A stretch of DNA of 64,000 nucleotides from Streptomyces sp. WAC08241 (lineage in GTDB: Bacteria; Actinomycetota; Actinomycetes; Streptomycetales; Streptomycetaceae). The stretch covers positions 434,001-498,000 of the forward strand of contig CP042279.1 of the NCBI GenBank assembly GCA_007858575.1, written 5' to 3'. Positions 49,119-59,504 of this stretch are shown here, in pieces. The notes beneath the pieces are model-generated. The model was not told the origin of the DNA. It was given only the letters and a program-made list of their open reading frames with translations, and made no database searches. The translations under genes were made by a program, and so were the position numbers. The first letter of the stretch is position 1. Every line of letters starts with the position of its first letter.

Positions 49119-50023
49119 ATGCCGAACCCGCCCGATGTCGTGCTCTGGTCCATACCGGCGTTCGTCCTGCTCACCGTCCTGGAGATGGTCGGCTACCGGC
49201 TCCACCCCGACGAGGACGCCGCCGGGTACGAGGCCAAGGACGCCGCCACCAGCCTCAGCATGGGCCTGGGGAGCCTGGCCTTCGACGCGCTGTGGAAGAT
49301 CCCCGTGGTGGCGGTCTACACCGCCGTGTACGAGCTGACCCGCTCCGCGTGCCCGTCCTGTGGTGGACGGTCCCGCTGATGCTGCTCGCCCAGGACTTCC
49401 TCTACTACTGGCAGCACCGCGGACACCACGTCGTCCGCCTCCTGTGGGCCTGCCACGTCGTCCACCACAGCAGCCGCAGGTTCAACCTCACCACCGCCCT
49501 GCGCCAGCCGTGGACCGGCGCGACCTCCTGGCCGTTCTACCTGCCGATGATCGCCCTCGGCGTGCACCCGGCGGCCGTGGCCCTCTGCTCCTCGGTCAAC
49601 CTCGTCTACCAGTTCTGGATCCACACCGAGCGCGTCGACAGACTGCCGCGCCCCTTCGAGTACCTCTTCAACACCCCTCCCACCACCGCGTCCACCACGC
49701 CTCCCAGGGCGGCTACCTGGACCGGAACTTCGGCGGGGTGCTCATCGTCTGGGACCGGGCGTTCGGCTCCTGGGCCGGCGAGACCGAGCGGCCCGTCTAC
49801 GGCCCTCACCAAGAACATCGAGACGTACAACCCGCTCCGGGTCGCCACCCACGAGTACGCCGCCATCGCCCGCGACCTGCGGGCCGCGAGCGACTGGCGC
49901 GAGCGGGCCGGGCGGGTCTTCCGCGGGCCCGGCTGGCAGCCCGGACTGCCCCCGCCGCCCGCACCGGAGGCCGGCCCGGTCGTGGAGGGCGGCCCTGTCG
50001 CCGCCGCCGAGCCCGCCGCGTGA
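49119..50023 (+). CDS. Sterol desaturase / fatty acid hydroxylase family membrane protein
   Basis: About 301 residues. Several helices carry the di-iron His clusters QDFLYYWQHRGHHVVRLLWA, CHVVHHSSRRFN, and SHHRVHHASQGGYLDRNFGG (restored across a break near 49678). The ending is a Pro/Gly-rich tail. Other breaks lie near 49345 and 49803. The substrate is unknown; in Streptomyces such genes are often unlinked to sterol pathways. The stop overlaps the start of the next gene. Confidence 0.9.
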
Positions 50024-50684
50024 GCGCCCCCGCCGCGCCGTCCGCCGTGCGCGCCGCCCCCGTCTCCCGCGCGCTGCTCGCCGCCTTCGGGCTCGCGACC
50101 GTCGTCGACCTGGTCTCCCTGCTCACCGGCGCCGAGCCCGGCCACCAGATCGCCAAGCCGCTCCTGATGCCCCTGCTCGCCGCGTACGCCGTGAGCAGGG
50201 GCGCTCCTAAGCTCCTGGTCGCCGCGCTCCTGTGCGGCTGGGGCGGCGACGTCCTCCTGCTCTCCGACGCGGACCGGGCCTTCCTCGCCGGCATGGGCTC
50301 CTTCGCCGTCGGACACGTCTGCTACCTGGTCCTCTTCGGGCGCCGGCGCGCGTCCCCGGCGCTCGGCGTCCTGTACGCGGCCGCCTTCACCGGCACCGTC
50401 GTGCTCCTGTGGCCCGACCTCCCCGCCGGCCTGCGGATCCCGGTCGCCGGGTACGCGCTGCTGCTCACCGCCATGGCCTGCCGGGCCGGTTCCTCGGGCT
50501 CCCCGCCGGTCTCGGCGGCGCCCTCTTCCCGCTGTCCGACACCCTCATCGCCACCGGCGTCGCCGCGTGGCCCCGGCCGCCCGCGTCCGACTTCTGGATC
50601 ATGCTGACCTACACCGCGGCGCAGTACCTGCTGACGACCGGAGCCCTGCGGGCGATGTACGGTGAAAGTCGTACAAACGTCTGA
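50020..50684 (+). CDS. Lysoplasmalogenase family protein (YhhN/TMEM86)
   Basis: About 221 residues, eight helices, start GTG overlapping the previous stop (GTGA). Typical YhhN blocks are HQIAKPLLMPLLAAYAVSRG, LLCGWGGDVLLLSDADRAFL, GMGSFAVGHVCYLVLFGRRR and the last helix pair SDTLIATGVAAWPRPPASDF, with YTAAQYLLTTGALRAM. Enzymes of the family cleave vinyl-ether lysolipids. A break near 50492 lies mid-protein. Coupling with the sterol-desaturase-like gene suggests a lipid-modification pair. Confidence 0.88.
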
Positions 50685-50702
50685 CAGCGAGGACCGACCA
50701 CG

Positions 50703-51746
50703 ATGCGCGCCACCACCATCCACGCCCCGTTCGACATGCGCGTGGAGGACGTGCCCGACCCGGTGGTCCAGGAGCCCACGGACGTCGTCCTGCGGGTCCT
50801 GCGCGCCTGCATCTGCGGCAGCGACCTGTGGGCCTACCGCGGCGAGTCCGCCCGGCAGCCGGGCCAGCGCATCGGCCACGAGTTCCTCGGCGTCGTCGAG
50901 GAGGCGGGGCCGGGGTCCGCGGCTTCCGGAAGGGCGACCTCGTCGTCGCCCCCTTCGTCTGGTCCGACGGCACCTGCGCGTACTGCTCCGAGGGCCTCCA
51001 GACCTCCTGCCCGAGCGGCGGCTTCTGGGGCTCCGTGGGCTCCGACGGCGGCCAGGGCGAGGCCGTCCGCGTTCCCTTCGCCGACGGCACCCTCGTCAAG
51101 CTGCCCGCCGAGGCGGCCTCCGACGACCGGCTCCTGACCGCGCTGCTCGCCCTCTCCGACGTCCTGGGCACCGGCCACCACGCCGCCCTCGGCGCCGGCG
51201 TGCGGCCCGGCTCCACCGTCGCCGTCGTCGGCGACGGCGCCGTCGGCTCTCTGCGGCGTCCTCGCCGCCAAGCGGCTCGGCGCCGAGCGGATCATCGCGC
51301 TCGGCCGGCACACCGCCCGCACCGACATCGCCCGCGCCTTCGGCGCCACCGACGTCGTCGCCGAGCGCGGGGAGGCCGCCGAGGCCGCCGTCCGCGAGCT
51401 GACCGGCGGCCAGGGCGCGCACGGCGTCATCGAGGCCGTCGGCACCGAGCAGTCCATGCGCACCGCCGTCGCCGTCGCCCGCGACGGCGGGTCCATCGGC
51501 TACGTCGGCGTCCCGCACGGCAGCGGCACCGGCCTCGACCTGTCCGTCATGTTCGACCGGAACATCGCGCTGCGCGGCGGCGTCGCCCCCGTGCGCGCGT
51601 ACATTCCGGAACTCCTCCCGGACGTCCTCGACGGCACGATCGACCCGTCCCCGGTCTTCGACCTGACCGTCGGCCTCGACGGCGTCCCCGGCGGCTACAA
51701 GGCCATGGACGAGCGCACCGCCCTCAAGGTCCTCGTCAAGCCGTAG
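50703..51746 (+). CDS. Zinc-dependent alcohol dehydrogenase family protein
   Basis: About 348 residues of the MDR type. Catalytic zinc ligands: Cys in RACICGSDLWAYRG and His-Glu in RIGHEFLGVVEEAG. In the structural-zinc loop Cys residues occur in SDGTCAYCSEGLQTSCPSGG. NAD(P)-binding: VAVVGDGAVGLCGVLAAKRL. Breaks lie near 50920 and 51250. It starts 18 bp after the lysoplasmalogenase gene, with GAGGACC before the ATG. It ends 11 bp inside the convergent CoA-transferase gene. Confidence 0.92.
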
Positions 51747-53046
51747 GACCCTCCCACACCGGCGCGTCCCCGCCCGGCAGGCCCGGCGGCCGCGTCCAGC
51801 CCGCCGGGCCGCCCTCGTACGCGACCGGCGACAGCGCGTGCCGCAGGTGCCCGAGCGGGCCCTCCGACTCGACGAGGTACCGCCCGGGCTCGTACGCGGG
51901 CAGCCCGTGCGTCAGCCAGTGGCCCGTCTGCGCGAGGGCGAGCCGGACCAGTCGGGTGCCGCCGTCCCGGTCCCGCTCGGTCAGCGACCGCAGGACCGCC
52001 GCCGCGAGCAGATAGCCCGTGGCGTGGTCCAGGGCCTGCGCGGGCAGCACCCCCGGCTCCTCGGCCGAGCCCTCCACGACGGCGATCCCGGTCGCCGCCT
52101 GCACCAGGGAGTCGAAGCCGCGCCGCCCGCCCCACGGCCCGTAGTCGCCCCAGGCCGACACCCGGGCCGTGACGAGCCCCGGGCGGTGGAGGCCGAAGCG
52201 GTCGAGCGCGCCCGGCCGGTAGCCGGTCACCAGCACGTCGGCCGCGTCGAGGAGTCCGTCGAAGGTGCGCCGGTCCGACGGCCGCTCCAGGTCGAGGACG
52301 GCCGTCCGCTTCCCGACGTTCGTGTCCGCGTGCTGGTCCGGCAGCTCCGGACGGCCCGGCGGGTCGATCCGCAGCACGTCCGCGCCGAGCAGCGCGAGCG
52401 TCCGGGTCGCCACCGGCCCCGCGAGCACCCGGGTCAGGTCCAGGACCCGCGGCGGCCCCGAGCGCGGCCGGGGCGGCGCCTCGTCGAGCCGCTCCCGGGT
52501 GAGCAGCGGCCGCGCCGCCACCTCCCGGCTCCTGCGGGTGCGCCGCCCACTCCCCGGGCGTGCGCAGGGCGACCGCCAGGCCCCCGGCCCCGTACACCGC
52601 CGTCTCGACCTCGGCGGCCGTCCGCTCCCCGATCGCCGCCGCCACGGCCTGCACCGCCCGTCCTCCGGCGTCCCGGACGGCACGCCGAGGGCGGCGAGCA
52701 GCGCCGCCCGGTGGTGCGGATAGTTGGCGTGGGTGCGGACCCGGCCGTCCGCCGCCCGCCAGAACCGGGAGAGCGGCGCGAAGCTCACCGGCGCCCGCCC
52801 GTCGATCCGCAGGTGCCGCTCGCTCGTGAAGGCGGTGGCCACGGCCCCGTCGTCCACCCGCACGGGCCCCGGGAGCCCCGCCCGCTCGACCGCCGCGAGC
52901 CCCGCCGCGGCGACCGAGGCCCGCGCCAGGTCCATCACCGGCAGCCGGGCCGGCAGCAGCCCCGAGGGCCCCGTGAACGCCACCCGGTCGACCAGGGCGG
53001 GATCACCGCCGAGGGCCGCCCACAACGACTCCGTACCCGTGCGCAC
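51736..53046 (-). CDS. CoA-transferase family III (CaiB/BaiF) protein
   Basis: About 437 residues with a doubled layout: an N-terminal CaiB-like half (FTGPSGLLPARLPVMDLARA, then RFWRAADGRVRTHANYPHHR) and a C-terminal half with the family core RVLDLTRVLAGPVATRTLAL followed by LGADVLRIDPPGRPELPDQH and VLVTGYRPGALDRFGL. The catalytic Asp of typical family III enzymes is expected near the NVGKRTAVLDLERP segment. Breaks lie near 52663 and 52530. The two-half arrangement is common in Streptomyces homologues; the substrate is unknown. Confidence 0.86.
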   Translation of the reverse strand: MRTGTESLWAALGGDPALVDRVAFTGPSGLLPARLPVMDLARASVAAAGLAAVERAGLPGPVRVDDGAVATAFTSERHLRIDGRAPVSFAPLSRFWRAADGRVRTHANYPHHRAALLAALGVPSGTPEDGRCRPWRRRSGSGRPPRSRRRCTGPGAWRSPCARPGSGRRTRRSREVAARPLLTRERLDEAPPRPRSGPPRVLDLTRVLAGPVATRTLALLGADVLRIDPPGRPELPDQHADTNVGKRTAVLDLERPSDRRTFDGLLDAADVLVTGYRPGALDRFGLHRPGLVTARVSAWGDYGPWGGRRGFDSLVQAATGIAVVEGSAEEPGVLPAQALDHATGYLLAAAVLRSLTERDRDGGTRLVRLALAQTGHWLTHGLPAYEPGRYLVESEGPLGHLRHALSPVAYEGGPAGWTRPPGLPGGDAPVWEGPTA

Positions 53047-53162
53047 CGTGTGCGCCGTGTGCCCATGTGCTCCATGGGCCTCATGATCCTCCGCGCGGCA
53101 CCCGGCGCCGTGCGAAGGGCCCCGGTGCGGCGTACCGCACCGGGGCTCCCGAGAACCGCTGG

Positions 53163-54697
53163 TTACCAGCGGACCGCGTCGAGCGCGTCGACGATGCCGG
53201 CCCCGTAGAAGCCGTTCTTGTTCTTGCCGCCCTCGCAGACCGCGTCGACCTTGCCGTCGGCGTCGATGTCGTACGGGTCGGTGCAGGCGTGCCGGTCGGC
53301 CTGCGCGTACAGCAGGGCCTTGAGCGCCGCCGGGCCCGCGTGCGGGTGCCTCGACTTGATGAGCGCCAGGACGCCCGCCGCGTGCGGCGAGGCCATCGAC
53401 GTGCCGCCCTTGTAGTTGTAGCCGCCGTTGACCGTGGTCGACAGGATCAGGCCGTTCACCGCCGGGGCGTCCGGCGTCTGGTACGCGGTGCGGTCACCGC
53501 CGGGCGCGGCGATGTCGATCACGCCGAGGCCGTAGTTCGAGTACGACGCCTTCAGGTCCTTGGCGCCGGTCGCGGAGACCGTGACGACGCCCGGGAGCAT
53601 CGCCGGGTAGTCCAGGCACTTCTTCGGGTCGATGGTCCGGCCGCCCGGTGTGGAGTCGTTCGGGCTGCTGTCGTCGACGATCGAGTCGGCCGCCAGGTCG
53701 AACGCGGAGTTGCCGGCCGCCGCCACGTTGACTGTGCCCTTGCGCTCCGCGTAGCGGGTGGCGCGGGTGACGGCCTCGATGAGGGCCTTCTGGTCCGCGT
53801 CGTTCTTGCACGCGAACATCCACGGGTCGGTGTAGTAGCTGTTGTTCGTGATGTCGATGCCGTGCTCGGCCGCCCACACGAAGCCGCAGACCACGGCCTC
53901 CGTGTAGAAGAAGCCGTCCGGGGTGGACACCTTGATGCCGGCGAGCTTCACGCCCGGCGCGACACCGGTGACGCCGATCCCGTTCTTGGCGGCGGCGATC
54001 GTACCGGCGACGTGCGTGCCGTGGTCGCTCTCGCCCGGGTTCGGCCGCCACGAGCCGGCGGTGGTGTCGGCCTTGCCGGACACGCAGTTGGCGGACTTCG
54101 CGGCGCTGAAGTTCGGCGCCAGGTCCGGGTGGGTGTCGTCCACGCCCGTGTCGATGACGCCGACGGTCACGCGCTTGCTGCCGAGCGTCCGCTGGTGCGC
54201 CTTGTCGGCCTTGATCGCCGGGAGGTCCCACTGCAGGGGCTCCAGCGCGTCCTGCTCGTCCGTCGCGCGGGCCGCGGCCGCCTTGGCCTCGGCCTCGGTC
54301 AGCACCTGCGTGCCGCCGCCGACGGAGTCGTCGGTCTGCACGGAGAGCGGGGCGGTGCGGGTCGCGCCGGCCGACACCACGCCGCGCGCCTTGCGGACCT
54401 GCTTCGCGAAGTCGGGGTTCTGCGAGTGGACGACGATCACGCCTATCTGGTCGTACGAGACGACGACCGTGCCACCGGCGGCGGCTATCGCCTTCTTCAC
54501 CGACTTGGCGGTCGAGTGGCCCCCGTCGACGTTCACGACGTACGACAGCTTCGGTCCGTCCGTCGCCACGGCGGCGGCCGGGTGTTGCTCAGCTCCGCGG
54601 CCGAGGCCCCGGAGGGAAGGAAACCGAGCGAGGCCGTGAGCGCGAGGCCGACCGGCAGAGCGAGAGCTCGGCCGCGCCTCGATCCCAGATGAGCCAT
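53163..54697 (-). CDS. Secreted S8 family serine peptidase (subtilase)
   Basis: About 511 residues. A signal peptide (RGRALALPVGLALTASLGFL, then ASAAEL) is followed, after a break near 54585, by an I9-like propeptide (SYVVNVDGGHSTAKSVKKAI) and the catalytic domain: Asp in VGVIDTGVDDTHPDLAPNFS, His in SDHGTHVAGTIAAAKNG, oxyanion Asn in VAAAGNSAF, and Ser in GGTSMASPHAAGVLALIKS. The C-terminus is short (GIVDALDAVRW). The ATG at 54697 has GGAGAACCC before it. Three potential disulfides (NCVSG, VCGF/ACKN, CLDY, CTDP, VCEGG). Confidence 0.93.
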
Positions 54698-54966
54698 GGG
54701 TTCTCCACATCATCCGTATACTGCTCGCGCGCGGGTTTGCGCGCGGACAGGTGCATGACGAGTGAAGCTATCGCTGATCTTCCTGTCCCATCAATGAGTT
54801 GAGAAGACTTCATGAAGATCTGCCCGAGAAAATCCTCGGGGTGAACCGCTTCGCTTCCTCCTCCGTGCCGTTGTGCAGGGAGGGCTCCACCCGGGGCCCC
54901 GGCTCCCGCACCCCGGTGAGACCCCCTGCGAACCAGCCGTCCGCCCGCGCGTCACGAGGAGAGTCC
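54698..54966. other. Divergent intergenic region between the subtilase and DUF485 genes
   Basis: Less GC-rich than its surroundings. A short inverted repeat (gcgcgcgggtttgcgcgcg) lies near 54731 and a TATACT-like -10 candidate near 54717 on the plus strand. No coding frame is supported. It likely carries both promoters. Confidence 0.4.
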
Positions 54967-55340
54967 GTGGCTACCGAAGCACCGCCGCCAGCCCGAAACG
55001 GCACGGAGACCGATCGGGGTCCCGCGTCACCCACCACGGAGCAGTTCGTCGAGGTGCAGGAGAGCGAGGAGTTCGGCGAACTGCGCCGCGCCCACCGCTC
55101 GTTCGCCTTCCCCTCACCCTCGCCTTCATCGCCTGGTACCTGCTCTACGTGCTGCTCTCCAACTACGCGGGCGGCTTCATGGGGACCAAGGTCCTCGGCA
55201 ACGTCAACGTGGCGCTGGTCCTGGGCCTCGGCCAGTTCCTCACCACCTTCCTCATCGCCTGGCTCTACTCGCGGCACGCGGCGAACCGGCTCGACCCCAA
55301 GGCCGAGGCCATCAAGTCCCGTATGGAGGGCGACGCATGA
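54967..55340 (+). CDS. DUF485 domain membrane protein (symporter partner)
   Basis: About 124 residues from a GTG preceded by GGAGAG. The cytoplasmic head (VEVQESEEFGELRRAHRSFA) leads into two helices (LAFIAWYLLYVLLSNYAGGF and VNVALVLGLGQFLTTFLIAW) and a short tail (RLDPKAEAIKSRMEGDA). A break near 55115 lies just before helix 1. DUF485 proteins are always found beside acetate-type solute symporters; the stop overlaps the symporter start (ATGA). Confidence 0.92.
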
Positions 55341-56962
55341 GCACCCCCGTCCTGCTCGCGGCGGGCAACGCCACCGGCGAGCACCGGCCCCCGATCATCG
55401 CCCTGTTCGGCGCCTTCGTGATCGCCACCCTCGTCATCACCGTGTGGGCCGGCCGGCAGACCCGCAGCGCCGCCGACTTCTACGCCGGCGGACGCCAGTT
55501 CACCGGCTTCCAGAACGGCCTGGCGATCTCCGGCGACTACATGTCCGCCGCGTCCTTCCTCGGCATCGCCGGCGCCATCGCCCTCTTCGGCTACGACGGC
55601 TTCCTCTACTCGATCGGCTTCCTCGTCGCCTGGCTCGTCGCCCTGCTCCTGGTCGCCGAACCCCTGCGCAACTCCGGCCGCTTCACCATGGGCGACGTCC
55701 TCGCCTACCGGATGCGCCAGCGCCCGGTCCGCACCGCCGCCGGCACCTCCACCATCGTCGTCTCGATCTTCTACCTGCTCGCGCAGATGGCCGGGGCCGG
55801 CGTCCTCGTCTCGCTGCTCCTCGGCATCACCAGCGACGGCGGCAAGGTCGCGATCGTCGCCCTCGTCGGCGTCCTGATGATCGTCTACGTGACCATCGGC
55901 GGCATGAAGGGCACCACCTGGGTGCAGATGGTCAAGGCCGTCCTGCTCATCGCGGGCACGCTCCTGATCACCTTCCTCATCCTGTGGAAGTTCCACTTCA
56001 ACCTGTCGGAGCTGCTCGGCGCGGCCGCCACCAACAGCGGCAAGGGCCAGGCCTTCCTGGAGCCCGGCCTCAAGTACGGCGCCACCGCCACCTCGAAGCT
56101 GGACTTCCTCTCGCTCGGCATCGCGCTCGTCCTGGGCACGGCCGGACTGCCCCACATCCTGATCCGCTTCTACACGGTCCCCACCGCCAAGGCCGCCCGG
56201 AAGTCGGTCAACTGGGCCATCGGCATCATCGGCGCCTTCTACCTGATGACGATCGTCCTCGGCTTCGGCGCCGCCGCCCTGCTCAAGAACAGCGACATCG
56301 TCGCCTCCAACAAGGCGGGCAACACCGCCGCCCCGCTCGCGGCCCTGGAGATCGGCGGCGGAGCCGGCTCCACCGGCGGCGCGATCCTCCTCGCCGTCAT
56401 CTCGGCCGTCGCCTTCGCGACCATCCTCGCCGTCGTCGCCGGACTGACCCTGGCCTCCTCGTCGTCCTTCGCGCACGACATCTACGCCAACGTCATCCGG
56501 CGCGGAAAGGCCACCGAGAAGGAGGAGGTGCGGGCCGCCCGCTGGGCGACCGTCCTCATCGGCGTCGTCTCCATCGCGCTCGGCGCCCTCGCCCGCGACC
56601 TCAACGTCGCCGGCCTGGTCGCCCTCGCCTTCGCGGTCGCCGCCTCCGCCAACCTGCCGACGATCCTGTACTCCCTCTTCTGGAAGCGGTTCACCACGCG
56701 GGGCGCCCTGTGGTCGATCTACGGCGGCCTGGTCTCCGCCGTCGTCCTGGTGCTGTTCTCGCCGGTCGTCTCCGGCAAGCCGACCTCGATGTTCAAGGGC
56801 GTCGACTTCTACTGGTTCCCGCTGGAGAACCCCGGGCTCGTCTCCATCCCGCTCGGCTTCCTGCTCGGCTGGCTCGGCTCGGTCCTCTCCAAGGAGGAGC
56901 CGGACAAGGGCAAGTACGCGGAGCTGGAGGTCAAGTCCCTCACCGGTGTCGGAGCGCACTGA
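55337..56962 (+). CDS. Cation:acetate/monocarboxylate symporter (ActP/MctC-like)
   Basis: 541 residues, intact, solute:sodium symporter family with about 13 helices. Characteristic blocks: FYAGGRQFTGFQNGLAISGD followed by YMSAASFLGIAGAIALFGYD, GRFTMGDVLAYRMRQRPVRT, the sodium-site region GTAGLPHILIRFYTVPTAKA, and AFATILAVVAGLTLASSSSF. It imports acetate or other short carboxylates. One of the few long genes in the window without a frame break, a useful internal control on sequence quality. Confidence 0.94.
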   Translation: MSTPVLLAAGNATGEHRPPIIALFGAFVIATLVITVWAGRQTRSAADFYAGGRQFTGFQNGLAISGDYMSAASFLGIAGAIALFGYDGFLYSIGFLVAWLVALLLVAEPLRNSGRFTMGDVLAYRMRQRPVRTAAGTSTIVVSIFYLLAQMAGAGVLVSLLLGITSDGGKVAIVALVGVLMIVYVTIGGMKGTTWVQMVKAVLLIAGTLLITFLILWKFHFNLSELLGAAATNSGKGQAFLEPGLKYGATATSKLDFLSLGIALVLGTAGLPHILIRFYTVPTAKAARKSVNWAIGIIGAFYLMTIVLGFGAAALLKNSDIVASNKAGNTAAPLAALEIGGGAGSTGGAILLAVISAVAFATILAVVAGLTLASSSSFAHDIYANVIRRGKATEKEEVRAARWATVLIGVVSIALGALARDLNVAGLVALAFAVAASANLPTILYSLFWKRFTTRGALWSIYGGLVSAVVLVLFSPVVSGKPTSMFKGVDFYWFPLENPGLVSIPLGFLLGWLGSVLSKEEPDKGKYAELEVKSLTGVGAH

Positions 56963-56988
56963 CCCGCACACGTTCCGCCTCCGAGCCG

Positions 56989-57022
56989 GCGGCCGCGTCG
57001 TAGGGTCCTACGACGCGGCCGC
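56989..57022. terminator. 34-bp perfect palindrome after the symporter gene
   Basis: Two 16-bp arms (GCGGCCGCGTCGTAGG and its exact complement) are separated by only two bases. It lies 27 bp past the symporter stop and about 100 bp before moaA. It most likely forms a terminator hairpin, though the tiny loop and lack of a T-run also fit a protein-binding site. Confidence 0.75.
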
Positions 57023-57127
57023 GCCGGTCCTCGTGACAATCTGCCCTGCTCGATGTCGGACCGCTCGCGTAGGCTCGGAACGAGGCGATCGAAACGAACC
57101 GATCCACAGACGGGGAGGGGGCCCACC

Positions 57128-58112
57128 GTGCTCATCGACACCTTCGGCCGGGTCGCCACCGACCTGCGCGTCTCGCTCACGGACCGGTGCAACCTGCGCT
57201 GCACCTACTGCATGCCGGAAGAGGGCCTCCAGTGGCTCGCCAAGCCGGACCTCCTGACGGACGACGAGATCGTCCGGCTCATCCGCATCGCCGTCACCGA
57301 CCTCGGCGTCACCGAGGTCCGCTTCACCGGCGGCGAGCCGCTGCTCCGCCCCGGCCTCGTCGGCATCGTCGAGGCGCTGCGCGGCCCTGGAGCCCCGCCC
57401 CGGATGTCCCTCACCACCAACGGCATCGGACTCAAGCGCACCGCGACCGCCCTGAAGGCCGCCGGCCTCGACCGGGTCAACGTCTCCTGGACACCCTGCG
57501 CCCCGACGTCTTCAAGACCCTCACCCGCCGCGACCGGCACCGGGACGTCCTCGACGGCATGGCTGCCGCCCGCGACGCCGGCCTCGTCCCGGTCAAGGTC
57601 AACGCCGTCCTGATGCCCGGGCTCAACGACGACGAGGCCCCCGACCTGCTGGCCTGGGCGATCGAGGAGGGGTACGAGCTCCGCTTCATCGAGCAGATGC
57701 CGCTCGACGCCCAGCACGGCTGGAAGCGCGACGGCATGATCACCGCGGGGACATCCTGGAGTCCCTGCGCACCCGCTTCGCCCTGACCCCGGAGGGCGCC
57801 GAGGAGCGCGGCTCCGCCCCCGCCGAGCGCTGGGTCGTCGACGGCGGACCGCACACGGTCGGCGTCATCGCCTCCGTCACCCGCCCGTTCTGCCGGGCCT
57901 GCGACCGCACCCGGCTCACCGCCGACGGACAGGTCCGCACCTGCCTCTTCGCCACCGAGGAGACCGACCTGCGGGCCGCGCCCGCTCGGACGCGGGGACG
58001 CCGAGGTCGCGGAGATCTGGAAGAAGGCCATGTGGGCAAGAAGGCCGGCTCCGGCCTCGACGACCCGAGCTTCCTCCAGCCCGACCGCCCGATGTCGGCG
58101 ATCGGCGGCTGA
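57128..58112 (+). CDS. moaA: GTP 3',8-cyclase (molybdenum cofactor biosynthesis)
   Basis: About 328 residues from a GTG with GGGGAGGGGG upstream. Radical-SAM enzyme for the first step of molybdopterin synthesis. The N-terminal 4Fe-4S motif is [15 protein letters not shown] (CxxxCxxC), SAM-binding [13 protein letters not shown]-terminal cluster Cys in [20 protein letters not shown] followed by the third Cys, and the C-terminal Gly-Gly of SAIGG needed for activity. Breaks lie near 57490, 57755, 57985 and 58030. No other moa genes are adjacent. Confidence 0.93.
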
Positions 58113-58166
58113 GGCCCGGGGATCCGGCAGGAGGAGACCCTAGGGCCTGTCCGGCGGATCATGGCC

Positions 58167-58380
58167 CTAGGAGTCGGCCGACTCCCAGTCGGCCAGCGGC
58201 ACGACGTCCTTGAGGAAGCCCCGTACGCCCAGGAACTGCGAGAGGTGCTCGCGGTGCTCCTCGCACGCGAGCCAGGTCTTGCGCCGCTCCGGCGCGTGCA
58301 GCTTGGGGTTGTTCCACGCGAGCACCCAGACGGCGTCGGCCCGGCAGCCCTTGGCGGAACAGATCGGCTTCTTCGCTCAC
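58167..58380 (-). CDS. Small conserved actinobacterial protein (CSAKGC motif)
   Basis: About 71 residues after repairing one break near 58360. The body reads ICSAKGCRADAVWVLAWNNP, KLHAPERRKTWLACEEHREH, then LSQFLGVRGFLKDVVPLADW. Four Cys/His residues (C-x4-C, C-x2-H) suggest a zinc site. Streptomyces databases hold many near-identical small proteins under misleading names; no function is established to my knowledge. The GTG at 58380 or ATG at 58389 could be the start. Confidence 0.75.
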
Positions 58381-58575
58381 TGGACCCATGATCACCCGAT
58401 CATTGTCCAGTAAGGGCGATGCCGAGCAGCCACGGGGAGCTGCCCGGCACCGGTCCGTCGCTCCGACGGGGGATGCGGAGCGCGTAGGCAGTATGTCACG
58501 GCCCATGGGGTGCGGTGCACTGGAACTTCATGATTGATCTGAGGTTTTCTTGAGGTTTCCGGCCACGCTCGGTGA

Positions 58576-58947
58576 TCAGCTCCGGCCGTACGAGCGGCCT
58601 GCCTCCGCGTCCGTCCTCGCGTCCGTCCCGGGACCCGCCGCCGGCTCCTCCGCGTCGAGCGCGGGCCGCACCGGAGGCGGTACGAAGGTGGAGGGAAGGG
58701 ACGGGGCCGACTCGCGCCCCGCGTTGGCGATCACCACGGCGACGTAGGGCAGGAGGATGCCCAGGGCGAGCGCCACGACCGCCACGTGCCGCTCGACGTT
58801 CCACAGCACCGCGGCGGCGATCACGGAGAGCGTCCGGACCGTCATCGAGATGACGTACCTCCGCTGCCGCCCCCGGACGTCCTCGGCGAGCCCCTGCCGG
58901 GCCCCCGTGATCCGGAAGACCTCGGTTCCGCCACGCTTCGGCATCAC
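58576..58947 (-). CDS. DUF3099 domain membrane protein
   Basis: About 123 residues, intact. N-terminal cytoplasmic part with EVFRITGARQGLAEDVRGRQ typical of DUF3099, then two closely spaced helices (ISMTVRTLSVIAAAVLWNVE and VAVVALALGILLPYVAVVIA), and an acidic Pro/Asp tail. Start GTG at 58947 or ATG at 58944. The function is unknown. Confidence 0.85.
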   Translation of the reverse strand: MMPKRGGTEVFRITGARQGLAEDVRGRQRRYVISMTVRTLSVIAAAVLWNVERHVAVVALALGILLPYVAVVIANAGRESAPSLPSTFVPPPVRPALDAEEPAAGPGTDARTDAEAGRSYGRS

Positions 58948-59113
58948 CGCTCACCACCCGCCGGTCGCGCCGGACCCACCCCGGTCCGGTCTTCGTTCCA
59001 CCGTACGCCCGCCCTCCGGCGCGGACGAGACCGGGGCACGTATGGCGCTGTCCGACATGCGTCGTACGACCGGAAGGCCGAGACTGGGCCCACATGCGTA
59101 CAAGGAGGCGACA

Positions 59114-59389
59114 ATGGGTTGGTTGTGGGCGATCATCGTGGGTCTCGTCCTCGGTCTGATCGCGAAGGCGATCCTGCCGGGCAAGCAGCAGATCCCGCTC
59201 TGGCTGACGGTGGTGTTCGGCATCCTCGGCAGCGTCCTCGGAAACGCGGTCGCGACCTGGATCGGGGTGAACGACACCAAGGGCATCGACTGGATCCGCC
59301 ATCTGCTCCAGTTGATCGGCGCGGTCGTCGTCGTCGGCCTGGGCGACATGCTCTGGGCCTCGATGAAGGGCACCAGGCGGCGAGCCTGA
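59114..59389 (+). CDS. GlsB/YeaQ/YmgE family stress-associated membrane protein
   Basis: 91 residues, intact, from an ATG with a perfect AAGGAGG eight bases upstream. Three helices: [20 protein letters not shown], the central [20 protein letters not shown], and [20 protein letters not shown]. The Gly-rich packing is typical of this family, which is linked with stress responses. It ends just before a strong terminator. Confidence 0.9.
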   Translation: MGWLWAIIVGLVLGLIAKAILPGKQQIPLWLTVVFGILGSVLGNAVATWIGVNDTKGIDWIRHLLQLIGAVVVVGLGDMLWASMKGTRRRA

Positions 59390-59411
59390 GACGGCGGACG
59401 CCCGAGGACCG

Positions 59412-59450
59412 GAGGCCCGGTACGGCACGCGGTGTGCCGTACCGGGCCTC
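59412..59450. terminator. Bidirectional hairpin terminator
   Basis: A perfect 17-bp stem (GAGGCCCGGTACGGCAC and complement) with a GCGGT loop lies between the convergent GlsB-like and tyrS genes. Confidence 0.92.
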
Positions 59451-59504
59451 CCGGTCGTGTGCGTACGGGCGGACCCGCCGGGCCCGACCCGCCGGGGCGA
59501 TCCG

